Assembly: GCA_910586775.1 (NCBI GenBank)
Contig: CAJUJN010000074.1
Coordinates: 1-20,840, forward strand
Direction: 5' to 3'
DNA length: 20,840 bases
Source: an uncultured Acetatifactor sp.
GTDB lineage: Bacteria > Bacillota > Clostridia > Lachnospirales > Lachnospiraceae
The notes under the pieces are model-generated. The model had not been told where the DNA came from. It saw nothing but the letters and a program-made list of their open reading frames with translations, and did no database searches. Shown piece by piece: positions 16,716 through 20,840 of the stretch (the first letter of the stretch is position 1; each line of letters starts with the position of its first letter). Made by a program: the position numbers and the translations under genes.

Positions 16716-17717
16716 CTATTTTCCGGAAAACAGTACATTTCCAAGCTTTTCGGCGGCTTCCCTTTTGGCTGTTTCTTCTTTCTCCATCATGGAATGCCTG
16801 TATACGGATTTCATAACGTGATCCGTTTCCCATCCGCCCATTCGCATGATATCAGCTTCGGGAACATGCATCGCGCTCATTTTAGATGCAAAATAGTGTC
16901 GGAGCTTATGGATTGAAAAGTGCGGCATATCAAGATTTTTCTGTGCTGATGACAGAAATTTGGTGATCTCTCCCGGGTAGCCTTTGTATATGTATCCTTG
17001 TTCCCGGATTTTATCTGCAATTTCCAGCGGGATGACAATTTTTCTGGTGCTGGCAGTAGTCTTGGTGGTTTTTACAACCCATTCTTTATTTTCGTTCTGG
17101 ACAAGCGCCTTTGTGATACTGATTATATCTCCGTCCAGATCTTCGAGAGTGAGTGCACAGATTTCCGATCTGCGGAGACCGTAACATGCAAGAAAGATGG
17201 GAATCTCATACGCTGTTTCTTTTGCGTACGCAAGTATCTTTTTCATGTCATCGTCAGACGGTATATACGGCTCATTTTTGATTTTTTGGGGTAGTGTGGT
17301 AGTTAGTTTGAGGTCAGGGTAAAACGCGCTCAAAACAGCCGACAGGAAGCCGTGGTGGTTGCGTACAGTCTTCGGGCTGCATTTCTCGGCCATACGGTTA
17401 ATTTCTTCTTGTACGTCCAGTGCTGTGATATCATAGATATTTTTAGCCAGGAAGGTTTCAGGTATCTGCTTTATGATGGTTGCGTAGCCCCGTATCGTGC
17501 TTGGGGACAGAATGTTCTTCTTGGAGGCCATGTACTTTTCTGCGGCTGCCCTGAAAGTCATGCTTTCGTGCTTTGTCTGGACTTTGTTCAGTTCGGCCGC
17601 CATGGCCTGCATGGCTTCCTTCTGGGTGGGCTTGTGGTCAAAGGATACAGTATACATCTGTCCATTGTACATTTTTCGGATCCGGTAGTTCCCGGACGCT
17701 CTTTTCTCAATTTTCAT
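16716..17717 (-). CDS. Tyrosine recombinase integrase of a tRNA-integrated element
   Basis: A site-specific recombinase for insertion and excision of the element. The N-terminal part has an AP2-like arm-binding section (NYRIRKMYNGQMYTVSFDH) and a SAM-like core-binding domain. The catalytic residues are R182 (CYGLRRSEICAL), probably a lysine in the beta-hairpin (VKTTKTTASTRK), H270 and R273 (HKLRHYFA), W296 (MGGWETDH) and nucleophile Y306 (SVYRHSM). The start is the ATG at 17717 with AAGGAGA eight bases upstream, giving 333 residues; a longer frame to 17858 runs through leader hairpins and is not supported. The gene ends 139 bases from the tRNA and reads towards it, which fits attachment at the tRNA 3-prime end. 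It lies downstream of several hairpins and a palindrome shared with another element gene. Confidence 0.94.
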   Translation of the reverse strand: MKIEKRASGNYRIRKMYNGQMYTVSFDHKPTQKEAMQAMAAELNKVQTKHESMTFRAAAEKYMASKKNILSPSTIRGYATIIKQIPETFLAKNIYDITALDVQEEINRMAEKCSPKTVRNHHGFLSAVLSAFYPDLKLTTTLPQKIKNEPYIPSDDDMKKILAYAKETAYEIPIFLACYGLRRSEICALTLEDLDGDIISITKALVQNENKEWVVKTTKTTASTRKIVIPLEIADKIREQGYIYKGYPGEITKFLSSAQKNLDMPHFSIHKLRHYFASKMSAMHVPEADIMRMGGWETDHVMKSVYRHSMMEKEETAKREAAEKLGNVLFSGK

Positions 17718-17750
17718 TGTATCATTCTCCTTAAAAAGTGTATAAAAATA

Positions 17751-17781
17751 ACAGCCGACGAAAATTTCGCTTGCAGGCTGT
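17751..17781 (-). terminator. Hairpin before the integrase start, possible attenuator
   Basis: ACAGCC/GGCTGT arms with a partial inner GCGAAA/TTTCGT pairing, followed on the minus strand by TTATTTTTATA, about 15 bases before the integrase ribosome binding site. The stem is short; it could weaken integrase transcription. Confidence 0.4.
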
Positions 17782-17834
17782 CCCCGGAGATGATACAATA
17801 TTTTTGTGAGTGTGTATCCCTCCGGGGTATATCT

Positions 17835-17870
17835 AAAGCCGTTCAGTGTTGGTAGCACTGGGCGGTTTTT
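17835..17870. terminator. Stem-loop in the integrase leader; terminator-like on the plus strand
   Basis: AAAGCCG-TT-CAGTG (17835-17848) pairs with CACTG-GG-CGGTTTT (17856-17869), with G-U pairs in the middle and loop TTGGTAG, and is followed by T5 on the plus strand. On the minus strand it would be a leader hairpin of the integrase transcript. No plus-strand gene ends here, so a role in the leader is as likely as termination. Confidence 0.45.
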
Positions 17871-17881
17871 CTAAGTGTGGG

Positions 17882-17899
17882 TGTTGCGACGTCGCAACA
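17882..17899. promoter_or_regulatory. Perfect 18-base palindrome, copy 1
   Basis: TGTTGCGACGTCGCAACA reads the same on both strands. It lies about 165 bases upstream of the integrase start, in its presumed leader. The 16-base core is repeated exactly at 19753-19768, upstream of another element gene. It is an operator candidate for an element-encoded regulator. Confidence 0.65.
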
Positions 17900-17948
17900 A
17901 GCCGTCAGTCCTATATTGGTAACAGATGGCAGTCTTGTGGTTTAACTT

Positions 17949-17977
17949 TGTATAAATTTTAATACATATATTGACAG
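17949..17977 (-). promoter_or_regulatory. Possible integrase promoter
   Basis: On the minus strand CTGTCA (17977-17972) and TATACA (17954-17949) are 17 bases apart. The -35 box lies on the same bases as that of a stronger plus-strand promoter, so the two would compete. Confidence 0.4.
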
Positions 17978-17999
17978 ATATAAGTCATACTATTATACT
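17971..17999 (+). promoter_or_regulatory. Strong plus-strand promoter with no protein gene behind it
   Basis: TTGACA at 17971-17976 and TATACT at 17994-17999 with a 17-base spacer. All protein genes nearby are on the other strand. It would start a short transcript that ends at the hairpin and T-tract at about 18055-18097. Confidence 0.75.
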
Positions 18000-18005
18000 G
18001 CGAAT

Positions 18006-18097
18006 AAGTTAACTCGTGAAGGATAAGGCTGGGTTCCTGAATGGGAGTAGGCTGTAAAGCTTAGAATTCCTTTGCCCCTGGGGTTAGCTTATTTTTT
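18006..18097 (+). ncRNA. Candidate small RNA with its own promoter and terminator
   Basis: A predicted transcript of about 92 bases between a near-consensus promoter and a terminator. The terminator is AAGCT-tag-AATTCC pairing with GGGGTT-AGCTT, ending in ATTTTTTATA (T-tract 18092-18097). AAGGA (18019-18023) can pair with TCCTT (18068-18072). No ribosome binding site with a useful frame is seen, the longest being about 13 codons from a GTG. It is antisense to the stretch between the NYN gene and the integrase. No known RNA family is recognised. Confidence 0.5.
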
Positions 18098-18210
18098 ATA
18101 TTGTCCAGAATATGTACTGGGTCTTTTATGATCTCGTCTACTATAAAATCAATCAGCTGTTGTGAATACGAGTACTGCGGGGTGGTTTTGGCTAACGTGC
18201 TGTATACGAT
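18061..18210 (-). pseudogene. 49-codon open frame after the NYN gene, possible frameshifted tail
   Basis: Immediately after the NYN stop, in another minus-strand frame, 49 codons stay open with protein-like composition (SQQLIDFIVDEIIKDPVHIL, then KLTPGAKEF). There is no start codon in the frame. One extra A in the run of three at about 18212 would join it to the NYN protein after GLRTCDK. It may be a lost C-terminal tail or the remains of another gene. Its DNA overlaps the proposed small RNA terminator on the other strand. Confidence 0.35.
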
Positions 18211-18851
18211 TTATCGCATGTACGCAGCCCGTCGATATGTTCAAACAAATCTGGCTTAATAGGTGCCCCTAATGGATCAAGTATAAAATCAATTCCTTCA
18301 CGGCGAGCAAGTTTTGCGGCAGAGACGAAATCGCTGTCACCTGAAATTAAAATAATTTGGTTTACCTGGCTTTTGTATGCCATTGACGCAATATCCAGCC
18401 CGATCTTCATGTCTACGCCTTTTTGTTCTATTTCAATGCTAAAATCGCTCTCTGTTAAGGATGAGAAATCAAGGCTGCCATTGCAGAGCCTTTTTACAAT
18501 GTCCGGCCGGATTGTATAATGCGCCTGTTCTTCAGCAAGCTTCCCCAGGCGTATGGCAAATTTGCGTTTTTTCTTTAATTCGTCCAGAAACTGGTTCATC
18601 CATACATATAAATCGGTCTTGGAAAGGTCAACCTGTTTCTGTAGGAACGGATGAAAAAGGCGTTTTGCTGTCGGCGGGCAATCATAGTAGAAGATACGGT
18701 AAAGTTCATTATTGCTTTCTCCATGAGAGTTTAAATGTCTTTTACAGTAATTAGCCAGCTCAATTGCCCTGTCCTGTGCGCTGATGTCGCCAAAGACTTT
18801 CTGAGAACGCCTTCGGTAAAAACCGCCGTCAACCAAGATTGCAGTTTTCAT
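18192..18851 (-). CDS. NYN-domain (LabA/DUF88-like) predicted ribonuclease
   Basis: A 219-residue protein of the NYN family, a PIN-like metal-dependent nuclease fold thought to cut or process RNA. The motifs are VDGGFY with D8 near the start, IFYYDCPP in the first half, KGVDMKIGLDIASMA with D147 and D153, and LISGDSDFVSAAKLARREG with D172 and D174. The acidic residues expected for metal binding are present. It starts at an ATG with GAGGA eight bases upstream. It lies in the lysogeny-like region of the element with its own promoter, an operator at the transcription start and a terminator hairpin in the leader, so its expression looks tightly controlled. A role in element maintenance or defence is only inferred. 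An open frame after its stop hints at a lost tail. Confidence 0.88.
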   Translation of the reverse strand: MKTAILVDGGFYRRRSQKVFGDISAQDRAIELANYCKRHLNSHGESNNELYRIFYYDCPPTAKRLFHPFLQKQVDLSKTDLYVWMNQFLDELKKKRKFAIRLGKLAEEQAHYTIRPDIVKRLCNGSLDFSSLTESDFSIEIEQKGVDMKIGLDIASMAYKSQVNQIILISGDSDFVSAAKLARREGIDFILDPLGAPIKPDLFEHIDGLRTCDKSYTAR

Positions 18852-18866
18852 ATGTACATCCTCAAT

Positions 18867-18922
18867 AAAAAAGCTTCAGGGTTCGGTCATTCTCATATAT
18901 AGAGAGACGTACAACCTGAAGC
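18867..18922 (-). terminator. Leader terminator before the NYN gene
   Basis: On the minus strand GCTTCAGGTT (18922-18913) pairs with AA-C-CCTGAAGC (18883-18873, one bulged C), with TCTC/GAGA in the loop, followed directly by TTTTTT (18872-18867). The T-tract ends seven bases before the GAGGA ribosome binding site. It can be a conditional attenuator of the NYN gene or end transcripts arriving from the S24 gene. Confidence 0.75.
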
Positions 18923-18932
18923 ATTATTAACA

Positions 18933-18948
18933 TGTAACCGCTGTTACA
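18933..18948. promoter_or_regulatory. Operator-like palindrome at the NYN transcription start
   Basis: TGTAAC-CGCT-GTTACA lies 6 to 21 bases after the -10 box of the NYN promoter, overlapping the expected start point. That position suits a repressor site, and an XRE repressor is encoded in the element. The binding protein is not known. Confidence 0.6.
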
Positions 18949-18953
18949 CTCTT

Positions 18954-18982
18954 ATAATATATGCAAAAGGTGGTTTTGTCAA
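18954..18982 (-). promoter_or_regulatory. Promoter of the NYN gene
   Basis: On the minus strand TTGACA (18982-18977) and TATTAT (18959-18954) with a 17-base spacer. Leader of about 95 bases. Confidence 0.75.
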
Positions 18983-19018
18983 TCACTTTTAAAAAAAATG
19001 TGGATAAAATTGTGAATA

Positions 19019-19046
19019 GTATGTGCATACCCACAATATATTGTGG
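19019..19046. promoter_or_regulatory. Two adjacent palindromes upstream of the NYN promoter
   Basis: GTATG-TG-CATAC at 19019-19030 directly abuts the perfect 16-base palindrome CCACAATATATTGTGG at 19031-19046. They lie about 40 to 65 bases upstream of the NYN -35 box and 45 bases after the S24 stop. Regulator sites are likely; a role as an RNA hairpin at the end of the S24 transcript is an alternative. Confidence 0.5.
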
Positions 19047-19091
19047 TTCTTTGCATTTTCTTAAATCACCCCAGGCGGTTTAACCTGAAAC

Positions 19092-19556
19092 TTAGTCGTT
19101 TATAATCTCATACTCCCCTTCCAGTTTTCCGATGACTTTCCCCATGCAGACAATATTGTCGGATTCGTTAACCTGAATGTTGGGGAACTCCGGGTTACGG
19201 GAGATCAGTTCTGTCTGGCCGTATTCTTTTATATACGCGCTGCCATTCACTACAAATATGCCTACGTCACCGTATTTCATTTCATCGCACTGGGAGACCA
19301 TGACATTGTCCCCATCTTTATAGTCAGGCAACATCGAATCCCCGTTGACCCGGATTACGTAGTCTGCGCGTTCATCCCATTCCTGCTCCGGTATGGCGAT
19401 TTTGGATGCCGCTTCGTTCCCTAGGATGAATATGCCGCTGCCTGCGGAGGCGTCCCGAAAATATTCCGCCAGGTGTTGGGAGCAGGGGGTGTGGGCAGTT
19501 CTATGATGGTGGCGGGGGTGGTAGCCTCCAGTTCTGCGATGCGGTTGCCCTTTTTT
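19092..19556 (-). pseudogene. S24 (LexA/CI-type) peptidase domain, out of frame with its start
   Basis: The frame is open from 19556 to the stop at 19092 but has no start codon before the catalytic serine. It carries a complete self-cleaving repressor C-terminal domain: linker LAEYFRDASAGSGIF with an Ala-Gly cleavage site, VIRVNGDSMLPDYKDGD with the catalytic serine, GDVGIFVVNGSAYIKEY with the catalytic lysine, and ELISRNPEFPNI and MGKVIGKLEGEYEI at the end. A start at the ATG at 19334 would begin after the serine and make no sense. Upstream coding continues in another frame, with Uma2-like sequence plus a linker ending ATTPATIIELPTPPAPN. The two parts join cleanly if two bases (AC, near 19473-19476) are removed, or by a -1 shift. 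This is either a broken gene or a frameshifting one. Confidence 0.7.
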
Positions 19557-19726
19557 CTATCGATGTATTCGGATACTTTTCTGGCAAATGCATACGAAAT
19601 TCTCTGATGCATGGTATTGGGCGGAGCCATCATATACATCTGCCCGTCAATCAGTTCTGCCCTCTGGCCGTCTGGCAGAGCGTAGATATCGTCTATCGTA
19701 TAGGTCCTTTCTTGTGCTAATGCCAT
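19421..19726 (-). CDS. Uma2-like N-terminal fragment joined to a repressor linker
   Basis: A 101-residue frame. Residues 1 to about 60 match the start of Uma2 (DUF820) predicted endonucleases: RTYTIDDIYALPDGQRAEL, then IDGQMYMMAPPNTMHQRIS and FARKVSEYI. The nuclease core with its PD-(D/E)xK residues should follow, but instead the frame turns into the linker of an S24-type repressor (NRIAELEATTPATIIEL) and then runs out of frame. It therefore cannot be an active Uma2 nuclease. The ATG has GAGGAA upstream, and the palindrome GTTGCGACGTCGCAAC lies 27 bases before the start. I read it as a Uma2-S24 chimera whose second half is shifted by two bases or one base. An ancestral HTH domain may have been replaced by the Uma2 piece. 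Confidence 0.65.
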   Translation of the reverse strand: MALAQERTYTIDDIYALPDGQRAELIDGQMYMMAPPNTMHQRISYAFARKVSEYIDRKKGNRIAELEATTPATIIELPTPPAPNTWRNIFGTPPQAAAYSS

Positions 19727-19752
19727 AAGTAATTCCTCGCTTTCTTAAGGGA

Positions 19753-19768
19753 GTTGCGACGTCGCAAC
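19753..19768. promoter_or_regulatory. Perfect 16-base palindrome, copy 2
   Basis: GTTGCGACGTCGCAAC, identical to the core of the copy at 17882-17899. It lies between the toxin stop and the Uma2-like start, 27 bases before that ATG. Confidence 0.65.
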
Positions 19769-19779
19769 AGTTGGTCTGT

Positions 19780-20196
19780 TCACAGCAGGTATTCTTCGAA
19801 GTATTTTAGCGTACTGTATTTCAAAATATTTCCGCTTCTTGGGTTATCCCGATGCCGCATTGCCCTTTTGTACTGGTTGACATATTTCGCCAGTTCGTAA
19901 CGGATTTTGTTTTCATTCCTCTTTATGATTGCAAATTCCCTGCTTTCTATGGAAGGCCTGTCATCAGAAAGAAAATGTTCATCTGTTATTATGACAGATT
20001 TTGTATAATCAAGCCCGGCCTCCCCGATTGTATGAAAAACATACTGGTGCTTTATGTGGTGCCGGAAAGGAACGGCAAAGAGCAGACCGTCAAGCTCTAT
20101 GGTAAGGCATGCATAAGGCCGGTTCTCTTTTTTAAGTATTTCACTGCAATGCGCATAGTTTGCATAAAATTTTTCGGAAAGTATTTTTAGCTGCAT
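19780..20196 (-). CDS. Type III toxin-antitoxin toxin, TenpN/ToxN-like endoribonuclease
   Basis: A 138-residue protein. Type III toxins are RNases that cut mRNA and their own antitoxin precursor and are held inactive by the RNA repeats. The pattern I recognise is the family start MQLKILSEKFYANYAHC, ENRPYACLTIELDGLLFAVPFR, HHIKHQYVF, AGLDYTKSVII and a C-terminal KYSTLKYFEEYLL. It is closest in my memory to TenpN-type members; CptN is the alternative. The true start is the ATG at 20196, with AGGAG five bases upstream. A longer frame from 20343 only reads through the RNA repeats. It is transcribed behind the antitoxin RNA and its terminator, so the toxin is made by read-through, as in known type III systems. 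The toxin gene ends 54 bases before the Uma2-like gene. Confidence 0.82.
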   Translation of the reverse strand: MQLKILSEKFYANYAHCSEILKKENRPYACLTIELDGLLFAVPFRHHIKHQYVFHTIGEAGLDYTKSVIITDEHFLSDDRPSIESREFAIIKRNENKIRYELAKYVNQYKRAMRHRDNPRSGNILKYSTLKYFEEYLL

Positions 20197-20206
20197 ATCT
20201 GCTCCT

Positions 20207-20237
20207 ATAAAAATACCCCCTGCATGTGCAGAGGGTA
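20207..20237 (-). terminator. Intrinsic terminator between antitoxin RNA and toxin
   Basis: TACCCTCTGC (20237-20228) pairs with GCAGGGGGTA (20223-20214) with one G-U pair, loop ACAT, followed by TTTTTAT. It separates RNA from toxin and sets the RNA excess typical of type III modules. Confidence 0.9.
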
Positions 20238-20241
20238 CAAT

Positions 20242-20343
20242 CCATTGAGCCTTTTTTTGTTTAATCTCCTTGCGCTCTACAAGGAGAATCATCCATTGAG
20301 CCGTTTTTATTTTAGTGTCGCCCTGCTCTGGGGCGACAATCAT
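20242..20343 (-). repeat. Two tandem 51-base antitoxin repeats
   Basis: Repeat 1 at 20343-20293 and repeat 2 at 20292-20242. Both begin ATGATT and end GGCTCAATGG. Stem and linker sequence diverge while length and structure stay constant. Confidence 0.9.
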
Positions 20344-20354
20344 ATTGTACCCTT

Positions 20355-20383
20355 ATTATATGCAATTATTTAGAAAAGTGCAA
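20355..20383 (-). promoter_or_regulatory. Promoter of the antitoxin-toxin module
   Basis: On the minus strand TTGCAC (20383-20378) and TATAAT (20360-20355) with a 17-base spacer. The -35 box lies inside the last codons of the upstream repressor gene. Transcription should begin near 20348, just before repeat 1. Confidence 0.8.
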
Positions 20384-20818
20384 GTGAAATGTGAAAACAA
20401 CAATCTCTTTGCCATGTGGATCGAGTTCACAATATTTTTTTAGGTGGTCTTGTCTTTCTGCGGAAGTAATGTTATTCCTATCGGCTGAAACAGCAAAATG
20501 TTTTTGTAAAGCATCTCTCATATTATCAAGTGAAATATTTTTTTTTGAAGGAAGTAAATCAGTAAAATTATTTGAAAAAAAACAACGGATTAATTCGTTG
20601 GTGGGAACAGAAAATTCACTGCTTAGTATCTCGAATATATTTTGCAAATTTTCTCCTAGATAATATGATTCATCCCATCCCATAATATATACAGGAGAGA
20701 TATCTAGTATCTTAGATATCTTTTCAATTTTGTCAGAAGGAATGTTAGTAATGATGTTATTTTCATATTTATATAGAGTTTGCTTGTGACCCGTTTTTCC
20801 AGGGCATAACGCTTCACC
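20366..20818 (-). CDS. XRE-family phage-type repressor, 5-prime end unresolved
   Basis: A minus-strand frame open from 20818 to the stop at 20366. The start of the frame carries the later part of an XRE helix-turn-helix (GKTGHKQTLYKYENNIITNI, then PSDKIEKISKILDISPVYIMGWDE), typical of CI-like repressors in Firmicutes elements. The C-terminal part (LSSEFSVPTNELIRCFF, then HLKKYCELDPHGKEIV) resembles repressors that lack an S24 domain. A start at the internal ATG of MGWDE would drop the whole DNA-binding part. No start codon lies between 20818 and that point, and an in-frame stop lies just upstream, so the beginning is either frameshifted or uses a rare start near the window edge. It is the likely master repressor of the element, if intact. 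Confidence 0.65.
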   Translation of the reverse strand, partial: GEALCPGKTGHKQTLYKYENNIITNIPSDKIEKISKILDISPVYIMGWDESYYLGENLQNIFEILSSEFSVPTNELIRCFFSNNFTDLLPSKKNISLDNMRDALQKHFAVSADRNNITSAERQDHLKKYCELDPHGKEIVVFTFHLHFSK

Positions 20819-20840
20819 TCATGCTGGATGTCATCAAACA

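Larger units (their letters stand above)
17718..18060. other. Integrase leader and control region
   Basis: About 340 bases without a protein gene. In minus-strand order it holds a small-RNA region on the opposite strand, overlapping divergent promoters (17949-17999), a perfect palindrome (17882-17899), a stem with a conserved-looking GTGCTACCAACAC tip (17835-17870), a CCCCGGAG/CTCCGGGG inverted repeat (17782-17827) and a hairpin ending in a T-rich stretch just before the ribosome binding site (17751-17781). Confidence 0.6.
20207..20348 (-). ncRNA. Type III antitoxin RNA with repeat hairpins
   Basis: An RNA gene of about 140 bases upstream of the toxin. It runs from a consensus promoter through two repeats of exactly 51 bases to a third partial copy that is the terminator. 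Each repeat has a 7-base-pair stem, a 7-base loop sharing AGAGC, a 14-base A-rich linker and the tail GGCTCAATGG. The stems differ but keep pairing: GTCGCCC/GGGCGAC in repeat 1 and CTCCTTG/CAAGGAG in repeat 2, with compensatory changes at five of seven pairs. The loop GAGC can pair with GCTC of the tail, giving the pseudoknot known from type III antitoxins. The repeats are expected to be cut by the toxin and bound to it. Because 51 is divisible by three, a false protein frame crosses both repeats. Confidence 0.85.

Noticed and set aside
17718..17858. Longer integrase start
   Set aside because: The extension crosses leader hairpins; AAGGAGA sits exactly before the ATG at 17717.
19092..19334. 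Independent 80-residue S24 protein
   Set aside because: It would begin after the catalytic serine; the domain clearly continues upstream in the same frame.
20197..20343. N-terminal extension of the toxin (49 residues with a repeated KxAQW pattern)
   Set aside because: It is the antitoxin RNA repeats read as codons; the 51-base unit is divisible by three. The ribosome binding site sits at the ATG at 20196 and a terminator lies inside the extension.
20242..20343. CRISPR-like repeats
   Set aside because: Only two units without constant spacers; stems covary and the unit is followed by a toxin gene.

Overview
The window looks like chromosome from a Gram-positive anaerobe of the Clostridia, most likely a Lachnospiraceae gut commensal. 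This is inferred from AGGAGG-type ribosome binding sites, consensus sigma-A promoters with 17-base spacers, LytTR and AraC regulators, a lipoprotein binding protein paired with giant hybrid kinases, and a GH88 enzyme. No taxon marker was compared, so this is a judgement from content. The left four fifths (1 to about 16580) is host DNA of medium-high GC. Everything right of the tRNA-Ala is AT-richer and reads as the left end of a prophage or other integrative element.

Host part. At 13-1535 (minus) lies a LytTR response regulator followed by an AgrC/GHKL-type sensor kinase that stops just after its phospho-acceptor histidine and so lacks the ATPase domain in this window. At 1891-2697 is a soluble serine esterase with its own promoter. 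At 2858-12457 is a four-gene plus-strand signalling cluster: a lipoprotein sugar-type binding protein with no ABC permease, a 1352-residue membrane hybrid kinase with a degenerate GGDEF domain (DGDDF), a soluble hybrid kinase with one pseudo-receiver and one good receiver, and an HD-GYP protein. I read it as ligand capture outside, a phosphorelay inside, and a cyclic-dinucleotide phosphodiesterase-type output. At 12486-12658, between convergent genes, is a run of RNA-type hairpins. At 12763-16460 an unsaturated glucuronyl hydrolase (GH88) is divergent from an AraC regulator, which is followed in the same operon by an AI-2E family transporter.

Integrated element. tRNA-Ala(GGC) at 16505-16577 is followed by a terminator and then by a tyrosine integrase facing the tRNA, the usual layout of a tRNA-targeting element. 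All element genes seen are on the minus strand: an XRE repressor (cut by the window end), a toxin with its RNA antitoxin, a Uma2-like/S24 frameshifted gene, a NYN-domain nuclease-like protein and the integrase. The control DNA is dense: two copies of the perfect palindrome GTTGCGACGTCGCAAC, a TGTAAC-N4-GTTACA operator, a CCACAATATATTGTGG palindrome, divergent promoters, a leader terminator in front of the NYN gene, and a candidate 92-nt small RNA with its own promoter and terminator.

The most exciting system is at 19780-20383: a type III (protein-RNA) toxin-antitoxin module. A 138-residue toxin resembling the TenpN/ToxN-type endoribonucleases lies behind a consensus promoter, two exact-length 51-base RNA repeats and a third terminal copy that forms an intrinsic terminator. 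The repeat stems differ by compensatory base changes, and each repeat can form the same loop-to-tail pseudoknot. A naive open reading frame runs straight through the repeats and would hide the RNA gene.
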